A stretch of DNA of 8,632 nt, taken from NCBI GenBank assembly GCA_030601545.1, contig JAUVTM010000073.1, forward strand, positions 1 through 8,632, written 5' to 3'. The stretch comes from Syntrophobacterales bacterium. Lineage in GTDB: Bacteria > Desulfobacterota > Syntrophobacteria > BM002. This document shows, piece by piece, positions 1-6,092 of the stretch; position 1 is the first letter of the stretch, and each line of letters begins with the position of its first letter. Both the position numbers and the translations under genes were made by a program. The notes beneath the pieces were generated by a model. The model saw only the letters and a list, made by a program, of their open reading frames with translations, was not told where the DNA came from and searched no databases.

Positions 1-49
1 CTGACTCTTAATCAGTAGGTTCGGGGTTCGATTCCCCGACGGCCCACCA
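1..49 (+). tRNA. tRNA-Lys(CTT), 3' part only
   Basis: The window begins inside a tRNA gene. The anticodon arm is visible as CTGA-CTCTTAA-TCAG (1-15), with the 7-nt loop CTCTTAA giving anticodon CTT at 7-9, which reads AAG lysine codons. The T arm follows as CGGGG-TTCGATT-CCCCG, then the 3' acceptor strand ACGGCCC, discriminator A46 and an encoded CCA at 47-49. The 5' acceptor strand and D arm lie off the left edge. An intrinsic terminator starts 9 bases downstream, so this is the end of its transcript. I saw no second copy of the tRNA 3' end in the window, so nothing here indicates an island integrated at this tRNA. Confidence 0.95.
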
Positions 50-57
50 GAAAATGT

Positions 58-88
58 AAAGGGGTTAGCTTACCTAGCCCCTTTTTTT
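58..88 (+). terminator. intrinsic terminator of the tRNA-Lys transcript
   Basis: The stem AAAGGGGTTAG (58-68) pairs with CTAGCCCCTTT (74-84) around the 5-nt loop CTTAC, giving 11 pairs with one G-T wobble. It runs into seven consecutive T residues (82-88). It sits directly behind the tRNA CCA end. Confidence 0.93.
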
Positions 89-210
89 CTGTGAACAGCT
101 GAAAAATTCGACCATTGCCCTCTTGTCTTTGCGTCTTTGCGCAGTTATCTTACCGCTTAGCCGCATGCTTTTGAGTCACAAGCTCACTTTTTCTTCATGC
201 CGTCTCTTAC

Positions 211-249
211 TTCCCCGCTCTCGTAACATTCGGGAGTGGGGAATTTTTT
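211..249 (+). terminator. orphan intrinsic terminator
   Basis: TTCCCCGCTCTCG (211-223) pairs with CGGGAGTGGGGAA (231-243) around the loop TAACATT, forming a 13-bp stem with two wobble pairs. Six T residues follow at 244-249. The T tract is only on the right side, so it acts on plus-strand transcripts. The tRNA already has its own terminator, so this is either a back-up for read-through or the end of an unannotated small transcript beginning near 150-160. Confidence 0.75.
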
Positions 250-372
250 GTGCCCTCACCTCACCTTCTCCCTCGTTGACCACGGCATAAACTTTGTGTC
301 GGTTATGATTTTCATAAATATAAATTTTGAAATGTTTCAACATTGACAAGAGATCTGCACTTGCCCTCACCA

Positions 373-402
373 TTGATCTACAGCGATATCTGGTGCTATA
401 TT
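373..402 (+). promoter_or_regulatory. putative sigma-70 promoter for the SGNH-djlA pair
   Basis: A -35-like TTGATC (373-378) is followed after 18 bases by TATATT (397-402). The -10 box is preceded by TG plus one base (394-396), an extended -10 arrangement. The predicted start near 408-410 leaves a leader of about 125 bases before the GTG start at 534. It is the best promoter match in this spacer but rests on sequence resemblance only. Confidence 0.45.
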
Positions 403-523
403 ACTTCACTTCTATGCCAAGTTGCAGGATGGTATCTGCACGAACCAGTAGATGGGTGTGGGGTTAGATAATTCATCATAATCCGTAATTTCACGGCCGT
501 CTTCTGACAATCTTTTCTGCCCT

Positions 524-528
524 GGAGG
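524..528 (+). promoter_or_regulatory. Shine-Dalgarno that supports the GTG start at 534
   Basis: GGAGG at 524-528 lies 5 bases before the GTG at 534-536. It supports this non-ATG codon as the true start of the SGNH-like gene, which also places the first hydrophobic segment close to the N-terminus. Confidence 0.75.
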
Positions 529-533
529 GTGAA

Positions 534-1805
534 GTGACCGTTTCCGATCGTTCATATAAATCATTAGCCTTATTGATCTTGAAGAGGCTTTTAGATATCG
601 GGATTGGATTTTATCTGATTTTGATCCCCATAGTCTTGGCAACGGGAGGATTCAAATTCAAGCTCCTCGGAGTCAAAGTCGGGGCGAGTCACTTATACAC
701 TCTACTCAAGTTCCTCGTACCCTTGGTTCTGGCCAGGCTCGCCATCACCGTAGAGATAAAAAATTTTCTTCTTTTGATCATAACTATCCTGCTGTGTTTA
801 CTTGGTGTGGAAGGTTTCATCCGTGTGTGGGATCCACCAATAGCCAAACCCGGGATGTATCAGATTCACCGACCATCCCCTGTAGTTGGCTGGGAACTGC
901 TTCCTGGGGCCTCTGGATTCGGGCGCGCTGGAACCTATATTCATATCAATGGTGACGGATTCAGAGATAATGATTATTCGCTGGGAAAAAAAGCGGGCGT
1001 TTTTCGCATTATGGTAATAGGAGATTCTTTCACCTTTGGTATGGGGGTAAATCTTGAAGGTACCTATTCCAAACATCTTGAACGTCTTCTGAACGATACA
1101 GCCAAGACTTCTGAGGTCATTAATTGTGGTGTGATTGGTTATGGTCTGTGGCAATATCTTGAAACGCTGAAAAGAAAAGTCATTCCGTACAAGCCCGATT
1201 TGGTGATCTTGGGACTGTTTATAGATGATATTCTCACCTCATTTTCTCCGTATAAGCATCTGGAGAATTGGCCTGGAACGAATCCTTTCGCAAAAGACGC
1301 TTCAGGCGTGATGAGTCGTTCTTATTTGTGGAATTTTTTCATGAACTGGAACGCGATTTTTGAAACGAAGTATCGTTATCGCCGCGGTTATCGTTATCTT
1401 AAAGGAATTGAAGAGCGAAAGGAGGCCACAGGGCCAGCACATCCAGAAACTAATTGGTACAAGATCATGTATGGGAAATTGCCAAAACAAGTCTATCGTG
1501 ATTTTGCCGACACCTTGCATGAATTCGTTCGGGCATGTGAAGCAGCCGACATCCGAGTATTGATTGCCATGATCCCAGATGCAGCACAACTTCACGATCC
1601 TGAAAGGCAAGCAGTCAACCGCTTTGTGGAACTGAGTTGCAGAGAAATTGCTGTTCCGTTTGTGGATGTCACGAAAAGGTTTGAAAAGGAAGAAGATCCA
1701 AGGACTTTATATCTGTTTCCTTTGGATGCTCACACAAGCCCAAAAGGCCACCGACTGATAGCAGAGTCAATTGCTGCAGAGATAAGAAAAATGGGTGTCT
1801 TTTGA
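534..1805 (+). CDS. membrane-anchored SGNH/GDSL-hydrolase-like protein
   Basis: The 423-residue product starts at GTG with a good Shine-Dalgarno. The N-terminus has about three hydrophobic segments (roughly residues 11-36, 52-72 and 77-95), so the protein is probably held in the inner membrane. The rest resembles an SGNH/GDSL domain. Block I is GDSFTFG (163-169, nucleophile candidate Ser165), block II is around NCGVIGYG (197-204, Gly199), and the C-terminal Asp-His block is LDAHTSPKGH (397-406, Asp398 and His400). Block III, where the family usually has GxND, reads FIDDI (229-233), so the oxyanion-hole Asn is replaced by Asp. Families of this design are esterases or O-acyl modifiers of surface glycans. 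The substrate here is unknown, and no glycan cluster is visible nearby. djlA follows 52 bases downstream on the same strand and may be co-transcribed. Base composition looks more AT-rich than the mla genes. The fold is fairly sure, the function is not. Confidence 0.8.
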   Translation: MTVSDRSYKSLALLILKRLLDIGIGFYLILIPIVLATGGFKFKLLGVKVGASHLYTLLKFLVPLVLARLAITVEIKNFLLLIITILLCLLGVEGFIRVWDPPIAKPGMYQIHRPSPVVGWELLPGASGFGRAGTYIHINGDGFRDNDYSLGKKAGVFRIMVIGDSFTFGMGVNLEGTYSKHLERLLNDTAKTSEVINCGVIGYGLWQYLETLKRKVIPYKPDLVILGLFIDDILTSFSPYKHLENWPGTNPFAKDASGVMSRSYLWNFFMNWNAIFETKYRYRRGYRYLKGIEERKEATGPAHPETNWYKIMYGKLPKQVYRDFADTLHEFVRACEAADIRVLIAMIPDAAQLHDPERQAVNRFVELSCREIAVPFVDVTKRFEKEEDPRTLYLFPLDAHTSPKGHRLIAESIAAEIRKMGVF

Positions 1806-1857
1806 CAATGATGGGGCTCTTTAAACCCCCCTGAAACTTAGATAAGGAGCAGCAGTT

Positions 1858-2613
1858 ATGGGTTGGTTAGGAAAAATACTCGGAGGCACCATAGGATTCG
1901 CTTTGGGTGGTCCCATCGGTGCAATTGCAGGAGCTGCCTTAGGTCACACCTTTGATGCGAGCGATAGACAATACTACGCACAAGAAAGGAACCGGCTTTC
2001 ATACCACGAACAGGCGCAGATGACCTTCTTTGTTGCCACATTTTCAATGCTGGCAAAACTGGCCAAAGCAGATGGCCGCGTATCACCCGAGGAGATACAG
2101 ACCATTGAAGATTTCATGGCACACGAGTTAAATCTTAGCCCTGAAAGTAAGAGATTTGCCGCGGGGATCTTCGAGACAGCAATCGGCTCCCCAACTCCTT
2201 TCCAAGATTTTGCCGCCCAGTTCTACCAGCAATTCCAAAACCAGCCCCAGCTTTTGGATCTCATGATAGATGTATTACTCAGACTATCTGTTGCCGACGG
2301 CATCCTGAGTGAGAGTGAAGAGAGACTTATCAATTCTGCTGCTGGGATATTCAATTTCAGTGAGAAAAAATACAAAGAACTGAAGTCCAGATACGCTCCT
2401 GATTTCGAAAAACATTATGCCATTCTAGAAATTGACAGCAGTGCTCCAGACCAAGAGATAAAGAAACAATACAGAAAGTTGGTGAAAGAGTATCACCCGG
2501 ACAAAATCGCCTCCAAGGGACTGCCTGAAGAATTCACCCAGTTTGCTCAAGATAAATTCCGCGAAATCCAGGAAGCATATGATACCGTAAAGCAGGAAAG
2601 AGGCATAGGTTAG
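1858..2613 (+). CDS. djlA: DjlA-like TerB/J-domain co-chaperone
   Basis: The 251-residue product has the DjlA layout. A Gly-rich N-terminal membrane segment (about residues 3-32, GGTIGFALGGPIGAIAGAALGH) resembles the dimerising transmembrane helix of Escherichia coli DjlA and ends in the same G-H-x-F-D pattern. A helical TerB/DjlA_N domain spans about 52-170, with two acidic motifs (KADGRVSPEE near 70-79 and VADGILSESE near 145-154). A C-terminal J domain (186-251) carries the DnaK-stimulating HPD at 213-215 and ends like E. coli DjlA (GLPxE...EIQxAYxxxKQ). The Gln/Gly-rich linker of E. coli DjlA is essentially missing, so the protein is shorter. Known J proteins of this type stimulate DnaK ATPase at the membrane. 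AAGGAG at 1844-1849 lies 8 bases before the ATG. The stop codon overlaps the first unit of a repeat tract. Confidence 0.9.
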   Translation: MGWLGKILGGTIGFALGGPIGAIAGAALGHTFDASDRQYYAQERNRLSYHEQAQMTFFVATFSMLAKLAKADGRVSPEEIQTIEDFMAHELNLSPESKRFAAGIFETAIGSPTPFQDFAAQFYQQFQNQPQLLDLMIDVLLRLSVADGILSESEERLINSAAGIFNFSEKKYKELKSRYAPDFEKHYAILEIDSSAPDQEIKKQYRKLVKEYHPDKIASKGLPEEFTQFAQDKFREIQEAYDTVKQERGIG

Positions 2614-2660
2614 ATTGCGGATTTCAGATTGCGGATGCTGGATGCTGGATGCTTGTCTGG
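2612..2660. repeat. heptamer repeat tract A, abutting the djlA stop
   Basis: From 2612 the sequence splits into 7-bp units: AGATTGC, GGATTTC, AGATTGC, then three perfect copies of GGATGCT (2633-2653) and a decayed unit TGTCTGG. AGATTGCGGAT occurs twice exactly 14 bases apart (2612-2622, 2626-2636). The first unit begins inside the djlA TAG codon. The tract is non-coding and lies between convergent genes. Confidence 0.85.
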
Positions 2661-2672
2661 AGATCACTCTTT

Positions 2673-2692
2673 GGCAGGCAGAGACGCCTGCC
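2673..2692. repeat. perfect 7-bp inverted repeat in the djlA-pgk spacer
   Basis: GGCAGGC (2673-2679) and GCCTGCC (2686-2692) are exact reverse complements around AGAGAC. The arms would form a GC-rich hairpin in RNA from either strand. A short T run (2700-2705) lies 8 bases later, too far for a classical intrinsic terminator. The hairpin could still slow polymerase or protect the 3' end of the djlA or pgk message. It resembles dispersed intergenic palindromes in general form; I cannot confirm copy number. Confidence 0.7.
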
Positions 2693-2745
2693 CTACTGGA
2701 TTTTTAATTCTACCTCCTTACTCTAAGGACTATTCTTTGTTGGCA

Positions 2746-2857
2746 ACGGACTACGGACCACGGACAACTGACAAATGGCCTGCTGTCGTCTGTCCTCTGT
2801 CGTCTGTCCTCTGTCCTCTGTCCTCTGCCTGCTGCTAGCTGCCAGCTGCCCACTGTA
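2746..2857. repeat. heptamer repeat tract B (sixteen in-phase 7-bp units)
   Basis: Sixteen consecutive 7-bp units can be read in a single phase. They are ACGGACT, ACGGACC, ACGGACA, ACTGACA, AATGGCC, TGCTGTC, then GTCTGTC/CTCTGTC alternations (2788-2822), CTCTGCC, TGCTGCT, AGCTGCC twice and CACTGTA. The core 2784-2825 is six perfect TGTC(G/C)TC units. The left ACGGAC units are partly complementary to the right GTCTGTC units, so the tract could fold back. The form recalls the short tandemly repeated repetitive (STRR) heptamers described in heterocystous cyanobacteria, although the unit sequences differ. Confidence 0.88.
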
Positions 2858-2875
2858 TTTCCCTTTGCTCTCTGT

Positions 2876-4057
2876 TTAAGCTAGGGCGGCAAGACCTGGC
2901 AGCGTCTTCCCTTCCAGGAACTCCAGTGAAGCCCCGCCACCCGTGGAAATGTGCGAGATAGCCTCAGCCTGACCCGAGCGCTTCACTGCCGCCACCGAGT
3001 CACCACCCCCGACGACTGAGAGTGCCGCACTCTTGGCAATGGCGGCGGCGATGGCCATCGTACCTGCTTCAAACGGTTTTATTTCAAACAGCCCCAGTGG
3101 CCCGTTCCAGAAGACTGTCTTGGCCCTGGCGATCTCGTTTTCAAAAGCAGCGACGGTTTCCGGCCCTATGTCAAGGCCAATTTTTCCAGCCGGGATATCA
3201 CCTTTCACAGTCGTTGCCGGGCTGCCCTCCTCTGCTTTGTCGGCGACAACATGATCGACAGGCAGCAGCAAAGAAATACCCTGACCCTTTGCAGTATTCA
3301 GCAATTCGCTTGCCAGGGAAAGCTGATCTTCCTCCACCAAGGATCCACCCGTCTGCTGGCCTTGAGAGCGCAAAAAAGTATAGGCCATGGCACCGCCTAT
3401 GAGCAATGAGTCCACCAACTGCAACAGGTTGCTAACGATAGGGATTTTATCGGAGACCTTGGCGCCCCCGAGAATCGCCACCAGGGGGCGCTCCGGGGCG
3501 GCCAAGACCTTGCCCAAGTAGTCGCACTCCCGCTGCAACAGAAAGCCTGCACCACGCTCCGAAACCAAGTGTGCCATACCAGCAGTTGAGGCGTGTGTTC
3601 GATGTGCGGTGCCAAAGGCGTCGTTAACGTAGACATCGGCAAGCCGTGCCAGGGCTTTCGCGAACCCTTCCTCGTTTTCCGTTTCTTCTGCATGAAACCG
3701 AAGATTTTCCAGCAGCAGCACCTCTCCGGGCTGCATGGCCGCAACCATTGCCTCAACCTCGGAACCCACACAATCGGGCGCCAGCTTTACCGGTATGCCG
3801 AGAGAATCAGCCAGAGCCTCACTCACAGGTTTTAGGCTAAGCTCTGGAAGTCTTTTTCCTTTTGGGCGGCCAAGATGGGATGCCAGGATCACCTTAGCAC
3901 CTTTATCCAGAGCATAACGGATAGTGGGCAATGAAGCCTCAATCCTGGTGCGATCTGCAACCCCCCCCTCTGCGAGCGGCACGTTGAAATCTACCCGGAT
4001 GAAGACGCGCTTGCCTTGGAGATCAAGCTCATCGATCACCTTGATGTTCTGTATCAT
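2876..4057 (-). CDS. pgk: phosphoglycerate kinase
   Basis: The 393-residue product is a full-length phosphoglycerate kinase, the usual bacterial length. It transfers phosphate between 1,3-bisphosphoglycerate and ADP in cytosolic glycolysis and gluconeogenesis. The family signature RVDFNVP is at residues 21-27, with substrate-binding basic stretches at SHLGRPKG (60-67) and AHRTHAS (151-157). GGAKVSDK (197-204), FWNGPLG (316-322) and the nucleotide-binding GGGDS (350-354) and STGGG (371-375) follow in the expected order. The start ATG (4055-4057, read on the minus strand) is preceded by GAGGAGGA (minus strand, 4065-4072) at normal spacing. The gene stands alone: no gap or tpiA is adjacent. Codons 30-33 contain an uninterrupted run of eight G (window 3961-3968 as C), in frame here but a slippage- and error-prone site. 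The downstream side faces djlA across the heptamer repeats with no clear intrinsic terminator. Confidence 0.98.
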   Translation of the reverse strand: MIQNIKVIDELDLQGKRVFIRVDFNVPLAEGGVADRTRIEASLPTIRYALDKGAKVILASHLGRPKGKRLPELSLKPVSEALADSLGIPVKLAPDCVGSEVEAMVAAMQPGEVLLLENLRFHAEETENEEGFAKALARLADVYVNDAFGTAHRTHASTAGMAHLVSERGAGFLLQRECDYLGKVLAAPERPLVAILGGAKVSDKIPIVSNLLQLVDSLLIGGAMAYTFLRSQGQQTGGSLVEEDQLSLASELLNTAKGQGISLLLPVDHVVADKAEEGSPATTVKGDIPAGKIGLDIGPETVAAFENEIARAKTVFWNGPLGLFEIKPFEAGTMAIAAAIAKSAALSVVGGGDSVAAVKRSGQAEAISHISTGGGASLEFLEGKTLPGLAALA

Positions 4058-4081
4058 TGTTGCATCCTCCTCTTTAGCCTG

Positions 4082-4109
4082 ACTTTATCGGTTTTCCAAC
4101 AAAAGTCAA
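4082..4109 (-). promoter_or_regulatory. putative pgk promoter
   Basis: On the minus strand TTGACT (4109-4104) is followed after 16 bases by TAAAGT (4087-4082). The predicted start near 4075 leaves only about 18 bases before the pgk ATG, just enough to include the Shine-Dalgarno. The -35 box matches 5 of 6 consensus bases and the -10 box 4 of 6. Confidence 0.4.
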
Positions 4110-4122
4110 AGGATGATTTGAC
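4105..4122. promoter_or_regulatory. dyad GTCAAA-N6-TTTGAC in the pgk/SYLF divergent region
   Basis: GTCAAA (4105-4110) and TTTGAC (4117-4122) are perfect reverse complements around GGATGA. The left arm coincides with the -35 box proposed for pgk, and the right arm reads TTGACC on the plus strand, a -35-like sequence facing the SYLF gene. No good plus-strand -10 box follows it. It could be an operator or simply two back-to-back -35 elements. No regulator can be named. Confidence 0.3.
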
Positions 4123-4234
4123 CCCTTCTCGGAGAACGTGGTAAGAGAGACGGCCAGAGACAAAGAATCAACTATTAAGCAAAGGTGAATCTTATTTCCT
4201 TATGGTTGTCCCCTTTACATGAGGAGGAACCATT

Positions 4235-4780
4235 ATGAGAAAGGCAGTGGTTTTTGGCCTCCTGGCAATCTGGTTGCCGGTTGTGCTGAGTATTTCGGCC
4301 TGGGCGGGATGGGACCCGACCAGGGAGCAGAGAGAAAAGGCCGCAGTTCAGGAAACGATTGCCAGATTCAAGAAAGCCGATTCAAGAATGCAGGTATTCT
4401 TCGATGAGGCCTACGGCTACGTGGTCTTCCCGTCGGTCGGCAAAGGTGGCTTTATCATTGGTGGAGCTCACGGTGATGGATGGGTTTATGAAAAGGAAAG
4501 ATTCATTGGCCGTGCCAGCATTGTGCAGATAACAGTGGGTGCCCAGATTGGCGGCCAGTCCTTCATGGAAATCATCTTTTTTAAAAACAAAGCAGCATTG
4601 GATGATTTTAAGAAGGGAAACTTCGAACTGAACGCCCAGATATCAGCAGTCGCGGTAAAGGAAGGGGCTTCCAAGGACGCAAGTTACGACCAGGGGGTGG
4701 CAGTTTTCACCATGCCCAGGAGAGGCCTGATGGCGGAAGCCAGCGTCGGCGGACAGAAGTTCGAGTTTACCCCCAAGTAA
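4235..4780 (+). CDS. exported SYLF-domain (Ysc84/DUF500) protein
   Basis: The 181-residue product begins with a signal peptide: basic MRK, a hydrophobic core (about 4-20), and SAWA at 21-24 suggesting signal peptidase I cleavage before Gly25. The mature part is a SYLF domain. Its typical stretches are AYGYVVFPSVGKGGFIIGGA (59-78), a GxQIGGQSF segment (102-110) followed by MEIIFF, NAQISAVA (133-140) and GVAVFTMPRRGLMAEASVGG (154-173). Eukaryotic SYLF proteins such as Ysc84 and SH3YL1 bind membrane lipids. Bacterial exported versions are mostly uncharacterised. GAGGAGG at 4221-4227 lies 7 bases before the ATG. The gene is divergent from pgk and lies upstream of, but 455 bases away from, the mla operon. 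A role in envelope lipid handling is inference from domain and position only. Confidence 0.9.
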   Translation: MRKAVVFGLLAIWLPVVLSISAWAGWDPTREQREKAAVQETIARFKKADSRMQVFFDEAYGYVVFPSVGKGGFIIGGAHGDGWVYEKERFIGRASIVQITVGAQIGGQSFMEIIFFKNKAALDDFKKGNFELNAQISAVAVKEGASKDASYDQGVAVFTMPRRGLMAEASVGGQKFEFTPK

Positions 4781-4783
4781 GAG

Positions 4784-4799
4784 GTCAGGCGAGCCTGAC
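4784..4799 (+). repeat. hairpin behind the SYLF gene
   Basis: GTCAGGC (4784-4790) and GCCTGAC (4793-4799) are perfect reverse complements separated by GA, three bases after the SYLF stop codon. No T tract follows, so intrinsic termination is unlikely. It may stabilise the message 3' end or be a small dispersed palindrome. Confidence 0.5.
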
Positions 4800-5000
4800 T
4801 ACATTACTGTGGCGGCTCTTGCCCCCGCAAACGAAGGCCTGCACAGGCAGGGAAGGAACATAGGGATTCCAGTATTGAGGAATTTACGCTATACTGACGC
4901 GATTTTCGTTTCCGCAATCTTTTTGTCTATGGCCAGGTTAGCATTTCGTCCGGATCTACATAGCCTGTTTTGCCCGGGGAAAGGCAGGTTTGGATACTAA

Positions 5001-5198
5001 ACCCTAATGTTGCAAACCCACACTGGTAAAAACCGCTGCGCTCGCGTGTTAGTCCCGCCCGTGGCGGGACGACCGTGCTCGCCTCGGACAGGATATCACG
5101 TACGGTCAAGTACGCTTCATCCTCTCCGAACCTGCGCGCGGCCACATCTGGCACACTCTGACGCATTTTTCCACGGAGTAGGTTTGCAACATTAGGGT
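5001..5198. mobile_element. 198-bp MITE-like element with perfect 18-bp terminal inverted repeats
   Basis: ACCCTAATGTTGCAAACC (5001-5018) is exactly the reverse complement of GGTTTGCAACATTAGGGT (5181-5198). Inward, the arms keep imperfect complementarity (TGGTAAAAA near 5024-5032 against ATTTTTCCA near 5165-5173). The interior has further hairpins: GTCCCGCC-CGT-GGCGGGAC (5052-5070, perfect) and CGTAC-GGTCAA-GTACG (5099-5114, perfect). There is no transposase. Size, ends and structure fit a non-autonomous miniature inverted-repeat element, but no clear target-site duplication is visible beyond AA on both sides. It ends 37 bases before the mlaE start, so it may influence mla expression. The parent transposon family is not recognised. 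Confidence 0.65.
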
Positions 5199-5223
5199 AA
5201 AGACTGACAATCCATGCACAACG

Positions 5224-5227
5224 GGAG
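5224..5227 (+). promoter_or_regulatory. Shine-Dalgarno that supports the mlaE GTG start
   Basis: GGAG at 5224-5227, in the context CGGGAGT, lies 8 bases before GTG 5236-5238. It favours this start over the internal ATG at 5356, which would remove 40 residues including the first amphipathic part. Confidence 0.6.
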
Positions 5228-5235
5228 TCTCGTAA

Positions 5236-6084
5236 GTGACTACTAATTCTCATGATCAAGATCCCGGTGAAAATGAAGTCACTGGGCAGCCGGGCACGTT
5301 TCTCACCCGGCCCTTTGCTGGTTTGGGCAGGAAAGTAGTCAGTTGGGTCAATCATATGGGAGCCGCAGCCATTTTTCTCGGCAAGGCTTGTATCATGATC
5401 TTCCGGCCCAAACAGATACCCGCCATCATTCAACAAATTTACTACATCGGCGCCAAGTCCATAACGATCATCATGCTGGTAGGTTTTTTCACCGGTATGG
5501 TCCTCGGCCTTCAATCGTACCATGCCCTGGTTAAGTTCGGCGCCCAAGGGGCGCTCGGCACATTGGTGGCCCTTTCTCTGGTCAGGGAACTGGGGCCCGT
5601 GCTCACAGCCATTATGATTACCGCCCGGGCAGGCTCCGCCATGACCGCCGAGATCGGAATCCAGCGCATCTCCGAGCAGATCGACGCCCTGGACACCATG
5701 CGTATTGACCCGCTCAAGTTCCTGATCAGCCCACGAATCGTCGCCGCGATCATCAGCTTTCCTTTACTTACGGCTCTGTTTGACCTCGTCGGCATCCTTG
5801 GCGGCTATGTCTCCGGGGTCGTGCTGCTGGGGATAAATGCCGGCACCTACTTTCACCGCGTGCAGTCCAGCGTGGAGATGAAGGACGTCACCGACGGTTT
5901 TATCAAGGCCCTGGTATTCGCCGTCATTGTCACCACTGTCTGCTGCTACCAGGGCTATTTTACCCACATGCGCACGGACAGCTACGGTGCCAAAAGTGTT
6001 AGTCTTTCCACAACCTCGGCCGTTGTCCTCTCGTGCGTGCTCATTCTTGTGTCGGACTATATTGTAACCTCCTTTCTCATTTAA
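5236..6084 (+). CDS. mlaE: phospholipid ABC transporter permease MlaE
   Basis: The 282-residue product is the inner-membrane permease of the Mla system, which moves phospholipids between the inner membrane and the periplasmic carrier. It starts at GTG and has a polar N-terminal extension of about 25 residues compared with the roughly 260-residue E. coli protein. Hydrophobic segments lie at about 40-58, 73-95, 106-128, 166-200, 222-242 and 260-282. The family core is clear: LVRELGPVLTAIMITARAGS (115-134), AMTAEIG (135-141), then EQIDALDTMRIDPLKFL (147-163), the cytoplasmic coupling segment of MlaE-type permeases. The gene is first in an mlaE-F-D-C cluster, with the gene order E before F. It ends 8 bases before mlaF, so the two are almost certainly co-translated. 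Its own start lies 37 bases from a MITE-like element. Confidence 0.96.
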   Translation: MTTNSHDQDPGENEVTGQPGTFLTRPFAGLGRKVVSWVNHMGAAAIFLGKACIMIFRPKQIPAIIQQIYYIGAKSITIIMLVGFFTGMVLGLQSYHALVKFGAQGALGTLVALSLVRELGPVLTAIMITARAGSAMTAEIGIQRISEQIDALDTMRIDPLKFLISPRIVAAIISFPLLTALFDLVGILGGYVSGVVLLGINAGTYFHRVQSSVEMKDVTDGFIKALVFAVIVTTVCCYQGYFTHMRTDSYGAKSVSLSTTSAVVLSCVLILVSDYIVTSFLI

Positions 6085-6092
6085 AAACAGCC

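Larger units (their letters stand above)
89..533. other. gene-poor spacer between tRNA-Lys and the SGNH gene
   Basis: No convincing gene is visible in these 445 bases. It holds a tandem pair of TCTTTGCG (126-141), a strong plus-strand terminator at 211-249 with no gene in front of it, a small dyad TTGAAA-TG-TTTCAA (327-340), and a promoter-like sequence at 373-402. A weak promoter-like pair, TTGTCT (123-128) and TATCTT (146-151) with 17 bases between, lies upstream of the orphan terminator. The two minus-strand open frames here (176-373 and 412-642) have no ribosome-binding site and no recognisable domain. Confidence 0.6.
4781..5235. other. spacer between the SYLF gene and the mla operon
   Basis: No gene is supported in these 455 bases. 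Besides the element at 5001-5198, the stretch holds a hairpin at 4784-4799 and an imperfect hairpin at 4964-4988 (CCTGTTTT against GAAAGGCAGG with wobble pairs). An isolated good -10 box, TATACT (4890-4895), has no matching -35 box. The mla promoter is not obvious. It must lie either here, upstream of the element, or within the element's right end. Confidence 0.6.

Noticed and set aside
176..373. 65-codon minus-strand frame in the first spacer
   Set aside because: There is no ribosome-binding site, it passes through the orphan terminator hairpin, and no family is recognised.
1..533. Genomic island integrated at the tRNA-Lys 3' end
   Set aside because: No second copy of the tRNA 3' end and no integrase are present in the window.
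2629..2838. Plus-strand open frame ending in Cys/Ser/Leu-rich sequence
   Set aside because: The frame is kept open by the heptamer repeats, which avoid stops; the translation is low-complexity and there is no Shine-Dalgarno.
2746..2857. CRISPR array
   Set aside because: The repeats are contiguous 7-bp units without spacers.
4927..5547. 206-codon minus-strand open frame spanning the MITE-like element and the start of mlaE
   Set aside because: It crosses the inverted-repeat element and runs antisense through mlaE, has no ribosome-binding site and no recognisable domain. It is probably a chance frame, although the part within the element could be a decayed fragment.
6033..6092. Upstream extension of the MlaF reading frame
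   Set aside because: It overlaps the end of mlaE and adds residues unlike the family. The Met at 6093 begins right where MlaF similarity starts.
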